Made by a program: the position numbers and the translations under genes. The notes under the pieces were generated by a model. That model made no database searches and had not been told where the DNA came from. It was given only the letters and a program-made list of their open reading frames with translations. Shown piece after piece: positions 60,559-64,000 of a stretch of 64,000 bases of DNA. Within the stretch, counting starts at the first letter, position 1; the number at the start of each line of letters is the position of its first letter. This stretch comes from Paenibacillus sp. MBLB1832 (lineage in GTDB: Bacteria > Bacillota > Bacilli > Paenibacillales > NBRC-103111): the NCBI RefSeq assembly GCF_032271945.1, contig NZ_CP130319.1, positions 2,437,001 through 2,501,000 of the forward strand, given 5' to 3'.

Positions 60559-62313
60559 CTACTTTATCGTAACCTTTAATTGCTTAATGTCATCTTCCTG
60601 TGGTGTCACATATAACGTCTTCTGATTCACATAGATGACAAAACCTGGTTTAGCGCCATTCGGCTTATGCACGTGCTTAATCTGTGTGTAATCGACGGGC
60701 ACTTGGCTCGAATTTTTGGCTTGGCTGAAATAGGCGGCTAGCTGGGCTGCTTCTAGCAAGGTGGCGTCGGAATAGTCGCCGCGAATGACCACGTGGGAAC
60801 CGGGAATATCCTTCGTATGCAGCCACGTATCCATCGAGGAAGCTAGCCGATTCGTGAGATACTCGTTCTGGGTATTATTTTTCCCGACATAGATCGGAAC
60901 GCCTTCCGAGGATTCATAACAAGCTAAAGCCGGCTTGTCTTTCTTCTTTTTCTTGCGCTGCTTCTTATTGCGATCTCGAACATAGCCTTGTTCCATCAGC
61001 TCGTCGCGAATCTCTTCGATATCGGGCAAGGAAGCGACACTTAGCTGCTGAAGAAGCGCCCTGAGGTAGTCAATTTCTTGATGCGTCTGCGCAATTTGCT
61101 CCTCGACGATGGCCGTGCTATTTTTCAATTTCGTATACTTTTTAAAATAACGCTGCGCGTTCTCAGCGGGTCCAAGCAGGGGATCGAGCGCAATGGTGAT
61201 CATGGCTTGGTCTTCGTCATAGTAATTAATGGCCGCAACTTCCTTGTCCCCCTTCTTGATCGTATGCAGGGACGCGGTTAGTAGCTCGCCGAGAATGCGG
61301 TACTTATCCGCTTCTTTGGAATCTTCGATCGTATCTTGGAGTTTTTCTAATTTTTTAACATTTTTGTTGACTTCGTTTTGTAAAAAGCGCAATAAATCCG
61401 ACACGCGCTGCTTGACCGTATCTCGCTCCGCCTTGTCGCCATAGAACTGCTCTAAGCACGCGCTTGGTGTTGGATAAGCTTTCGTGATCCCCTCGATGTG
61501 CGTTAGGGGAGTCATGGCGAAGAACAGCTTGCCTGTTGCAGTAGCCTCGACGATCACGGGCTCATAGCGATGCTCACGCATGTCGGTCATCACTTCATTA
61601 AAAGTGTGCCATAATGGCGCTTCGCCGTCTCCGAAATGTCCATGTCGGCTCCGATGCACAATCTCCTTCGCAATCAACGGACTTAATCCGCTGAAAGCGG
61701 CGACGAGCTTCATTTCGGGATTTGGTGCTTGGCCAGTTTCCTCGTTCGCATCTGGTTTCTCTAATGCCAGAGAGAATCCGGCAGCATCAATTTCTAATGG
61801 ATTCTGTTTATCCTGCTCAGGCGGAGTCACATAGCTGCTTCCAGGCATAACTACACGATACGAGCTAATCGCAGGTGTGACATGTTGGATGCCATCCAAG
61901 ATCGTCTCTGTCGCAGGGTCGAGGAGAATGATGTTGCTGTGACGCCCCATGATTTCAACAATAATGGTCTTGAGGGACAAGTCGCCTAGCTCGTCTCGGT
62001 GGCGAATCTGGAAGCGCAGAACCCGTTCCATGCCGACTTGCTCAACAACCTCGATCACGCCGTTCTCACAATGCTTGCGGAGCAGCATACAGAACATCGG
62101 CGCATCCATGGGATTCATCGTGACTTGTTCTGTCAGTTGAACCCTGGGATAAGTTGGGTTTGCGGAAAGCAGCAGTTTTACATTTTGCCTTTGAGTACGA
62201 ATATGTAAGACGATATCATTCTCGTTCGGTTGATGAATTTTATTAATTCGGCCCCCTACAACCATTTGAAGCTCGTGTACAATTGCGTGAAGGACGAGTC
62301 CGTCTAATGCCAT
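60559..62313 (-). CDS. rqcH: Rqc2 homologue RqcH (NFACT family), ribosome quality control
   Basis: A 584-residue protein of the NEMF/Rqc2/FbpA family (B. subtilis YloA). It binds stalled 50S subunits with peptidyl-tRNA and directs C-terminal alanine tailing for degradation. NFACT-N covers about residues 1-250 (GGRINKIHQPNENDIVLHIRT), followed by HhH and long coiled-coil segments (about 290-430), a Lys-rich KKQRKKKKKDKPALA, and the NFACT-R domain (IYVGKNNTQNEYLTNRLAS, DTWLHTKDIPGSHVVIRG). Divergent from the yloB-like ATPase gene, which is also its neighbour in B. subtilis. Confidence 0.95.
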   Translation of the reverse strand: MALDGLVLHAIVHELQMVVGGRINKIHQPNENDIVLHIRTQRQNVKLLLSANPTYPRVQLTEQVTMNPMDAPMFCMLLRKHCENGVIEVVEQVGMERVLRFQIRHRDELGDLSLKTIIVEIMGRHSNIILLDPATETILDGIQHVTPAISSYRVVMPGSSYVTPPEQDKQNPLEIDAAGFSLALEKPDANEETGQAPNPEMKLVAAFSGLSPLIAKEIVHRSRHGHFGDGEAPLWHTFNEVMTDMREHRYEPVIVEATATGKLFFAMTPLTHIEGITKAYPTPSACLEQFYGDKAERDTVKQRVSDLLRFLQNEVNKNVKKLEKLQDTIEDSKEADKYRILGELLTASLHTIKKGDKEVAAINYYDEDQAMITIALDPLLGPAENAQRYFKKYTKLKNSTAIVEEQIAQTHQEIDYLRALLQQLSVASLPDIEEIRDELMEQGYVRDRNKKQRKKKKKDKPALACYESSEGVPIYVGKNNTQNEYLTNRLASSMDTWLHTKDIPGSHVVIRGDYSDATLLEAAQLAAYFSQAKNSSQVPVDYTQIKHVHKPNGAKPGFVIYVNQKTLYVTPQEDDIKQLKVTIK

Positions 62314-62495
62314 GATGATTACAACTCCATTCTAATTCGTGCTACTTCCTATGATGCCATACTTTTCGTAAAAACTTAAGGGGTGCCAGGGAGGAAAGAT
62401 GATTAGAGGGATATTTTCCTGCTTGTCTGAATAGACATACGTATAAAGCAATTGTGTGAGACAAGATCAAGTGGATGTAGGAGGGAGAAGGGCGG

Positions 62496-64000
62496 ATGAG
62501 TCAGAATAAGTGGTACCAGTTGAACTCGGAGGATGTCTTGCAGTTGCAGCAAGTGAATTTGCAGCAAGGATTGCCCTGGGAAGAAGCTTGGAAACGTCAA
62601 GCCGAGGTAGGGCGAAACGAACTCTCAGAGGGGCAACGTGTATCGCCGATCACTTTGCTTTTGAATCAATTTAAAGATTTCATGGTGCTGGTCTTATTGG
62701 GGGCGACCCTGATTTCCGGCTTGCTTGGTGAATTTTTGGATGCCATTACGATCGTTGTCATTATTGTGATGAACGGCATCTTGGGCTTTACGCAGGAATT
62801 TCGTGCGGAGCGCTCCCTGCGTGCCCTGAAGGAGCTTTCTGCACCGAATGCGAATGTATGGCGGGAAGGAGCCGTTCATCAGATTCCAGCGCGTGATTTG
62901 GTGCCTGGCGATATTGTGCTGTTGGAAAGCGGTGACAGGGTGCCGGCCGATGTCCGTTTCTTGGAGACGAACGGTGTCTATATTGAGGAATCAGCGTTGA
63001 CCGGAGAGTCGATTGCCGTAAGTAAAATCACATCACCCATTCCGCAAGATGATGTACCGCTGGGTGATCAACGGAATCTTGGGTTCATGGGAACGATGGT
63101 TGCCCGAGGCACGGCCAAGGCGGTCGTCGTTCGAATTGGGATGAATACGGAGATGGGCAAAATTGCGGATCTCATTCAAAATACAGAATCCATGGAAACA
63201 CCTCTTCAGCACCGCTTAGAACAGCTGGGGAAAATTTTGATTATCGTTGCGATTGCTCTAACGATTTTGGTCGTTGTCGCTGGTATTATGCATGGACAAC
63301 CACCTTATGCGATGTTCTTGGCGGGTGTCAGCTTAGCGGTCGCAGCCATACCAGAAGGGCTTCCTGCGATTGTGACGATTGCGTTAGCGCTCGGCGTACA
63401 GCGAATGATTAAGCGCAAAGCGATTGTCAGGAAACTCCCCTCCGTAGAAACACTGGGGTGCGCCTCTGTCATTTGCTCAGATAAGACGGGCACATTGACA
63501 CAGAACAAAATGACCGTAACACATTTATGGGTTGGCGGTGATGTACTGGAGGTAACAGGGGACGGCTATGCCCCAGTTGGTCATATTCTGCATAGCGGTA
63601 AGCATACGGATGTGCATAAGCATCCTTCGCTCTCGAAGCTGCTCCATGTGTCTGCGCTGTGTAACAACGCCACCTTAATTGAAGAGAAGCAGGAGTCGAA
63701 ACGGAAGAAAGGCAAAGACGGCGCCGAGGCACCTGCTTCTGTCTGGCATATCAAAGGCGATCCCACCGAAGGCGCGCTTGTTGTGCTCAGTGCGAAGAGC
63801 GGCATTACCCAAGATTCATTGCGGGAAAAATATAAACGCATCGCCGAATTTCCTTTTGATTCCGAGCGTAAAAGAATGTCTGTCCTGGTGTCCTCCGAGA
63901 GTGGCCGAATGGCTTGTACCAAGGGTGCGCCAGACGTGCTTCTGCAGCACTGCAGTTACATTTTATGGGATGGCAAGGTAATCCCCTTCACATCCACGCT
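62496..64000 (+). CDS. yloB: Calcium-transporting P-type ATPase, N-terminal part (runs off the right edge)
   Basis: About 501 residues lie in the window. The cation-transporting ATPase N-domain (residues 1-75), helices M1-M2, the actuator motif LTGES ([11 protein letters not shown]) and the phosphorylation motif with D329 in [10 protein letters not shown] are present. IPEGLP in helix 4 ([19 protein letters not shown]) identifies a SERCA-type Ca2+ pump like B. subtilis YloB, and KGAPDVLL follows in the nucleotide domain. The Lys-rich insertion [12 protein letters not shown] in the N-domain looks species-specific. The ATG follows GGAGGGAGAAGG. It is expected to be near 900 residues; the end is outside the window. 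Confidence 0.93.
   Translation, partial: MSQNKWYQLNSEDVLQLQQVNLQQGLPWEEAWKRQAEVGRNELSEGQRVSPITLLLNQFKDFMVLVLLGATLISGLLGEFLDAITIVVIIVMNGILGFTQEFRAERSLRALKELSAPNANVWREGAVHQIPARDLVPGDIVLLESGDRVPADVRFLETNGVYIEESALTGESIAVSKITSPIPQDDVPLGDQRNLGFMGTMVARGTAKAVVVRIGMNTEMGKIADLIQNTESMETPLQHRLEQLGKILIIVAIALTILVVVAGIMHGQPPYAMFLAGVSLAVAAIPEGLPAIVTIALALGVQRMIKRKAIVRKLPSVETLGCASVICSDKTGTLTQNKMTVTHLWVGGDVLEVTGDGYAPVGHILHSGKHTDVHKHPSLSKLLHVSALCNNATLIEEKQESKRKKGKDGAEAPASVWHIKGDPTEGALVVLSAKSGITQDSLREKYKRIAEFPFDSERKRMSVLVSSESGRMACTKGAPDVLLQHCSYILWDGKVIPFTST

Noticed and set aside
1-64000. CRISPR arrays, prophage, insertion sequences, tRNA or rRNA genes
   Set aside because: I looked for spaced direct repeats, transposase or integrase motifs and conserved RNA sequences and saw none. 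A tRNA scan and an ISfinder search would settle this.

Overview
The window is an ordinary low-to-mid GC Firmicutes chromosome segment, most likely Paenibacillus or a close relative. The support is gene content plus expression signals: strong AGGAGG-type ribosome sites with frequent GTG/TTG starts, hairpin-plus-T-run terminators, a tyrS T-box leader, an S4 leader region, CcpA, AcuA/AcuC/AcsA, a copper-amine-oxidase-like 'stalk' protein, and many genes with B. subtilis counterparts (yktB, ylaN, ftsW, ylbF, ylbG, rqcH/yloA, yloB, yugN, galU). I see no phage, insertion sequence, CRISPR array, rRNA or tRNA.

Layout. 1-9.2 kb: the start of an Orn/Lys/Arg decarboxylase-type gene, two consecutive MFS exporters, a TetR-controlled ABC-2 exporter operon with two identical operators flanking its promoter, an exported repeat protein, yktB, and small unknown genes. 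9.2-15.8 kb: a decayed LacI gene, then an intact LacI regulator heading a sugar-acid cluster (LarA-like racemase/epimerase, FGGY kinase, UxuB-like SDR, 6-phosphogluconate dehydrogenase). 16-20 kb: shikimate genes aroK and aroA, a rhodanese, a C39 peptidase and a CoA-binding protein. 20.2-26.9 kb: carbon control (nagE-like EIICBA PTS, enzyme I, PfpI protein, zinc-ribbon protein, ccpA, mtnN). 27-30.8 kb: the acetate module acuC, acuA and divergent acsA. 30.9-36.4 kb: class A penicillin-binding protein, T-box and tyrS, rpsD with a long leader. 36.7-45.5 kb: a diguanylate cyclase, a TVP38/DedA-like membrane protein, a degenerate HPr paralogue, ylaN, a Ca2+/H+ exchanger, an Asp23 protein, ftsW, yugN, an M20 hydrolase and a CBS protein. 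45.6-51 kb: an orphan PAS histidine kinase, two Gfo/Idh/MocA dehydrogenases and a converging LysR regulator. 51-57.7 kb: a two-gene XPB-type helicase locus, ylbF, a rhizobial-type asparaginase, ylbG and a small unknown gene. 57.8-64 kb: LysR, PHP phosphoesterase, galU, rqcH and the first part of a Ca2+ P-type ATPase.

How parts connect. Carbon catabolite control recurs: PTS EIICBA and EI, CcpA, a possible cre site before acsA, and an HPr-like protein that has lost the phosphorylatable His but keeps the regulatory Ser. AcuA and AcuC are the known acetylase/deacetylase pair for AcsA. The sugar-acid cluster reads as a route into 6-phosphogluconate and the pentose phosphate pathway.

Best candidates for something under-described: (1) the overlapping XPB-like helicase and partner, which visibly share one accessory domain; (2) the His-less, N-terminally shortened HPr paralogue; (3) the LarA-kinase-SDR-Gnd cluster as a possible epimerase route for mannonate/fructuronate; (4) a palindromic intergenic repeat present twice. 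All coordinates were read by eye; no database search was done.
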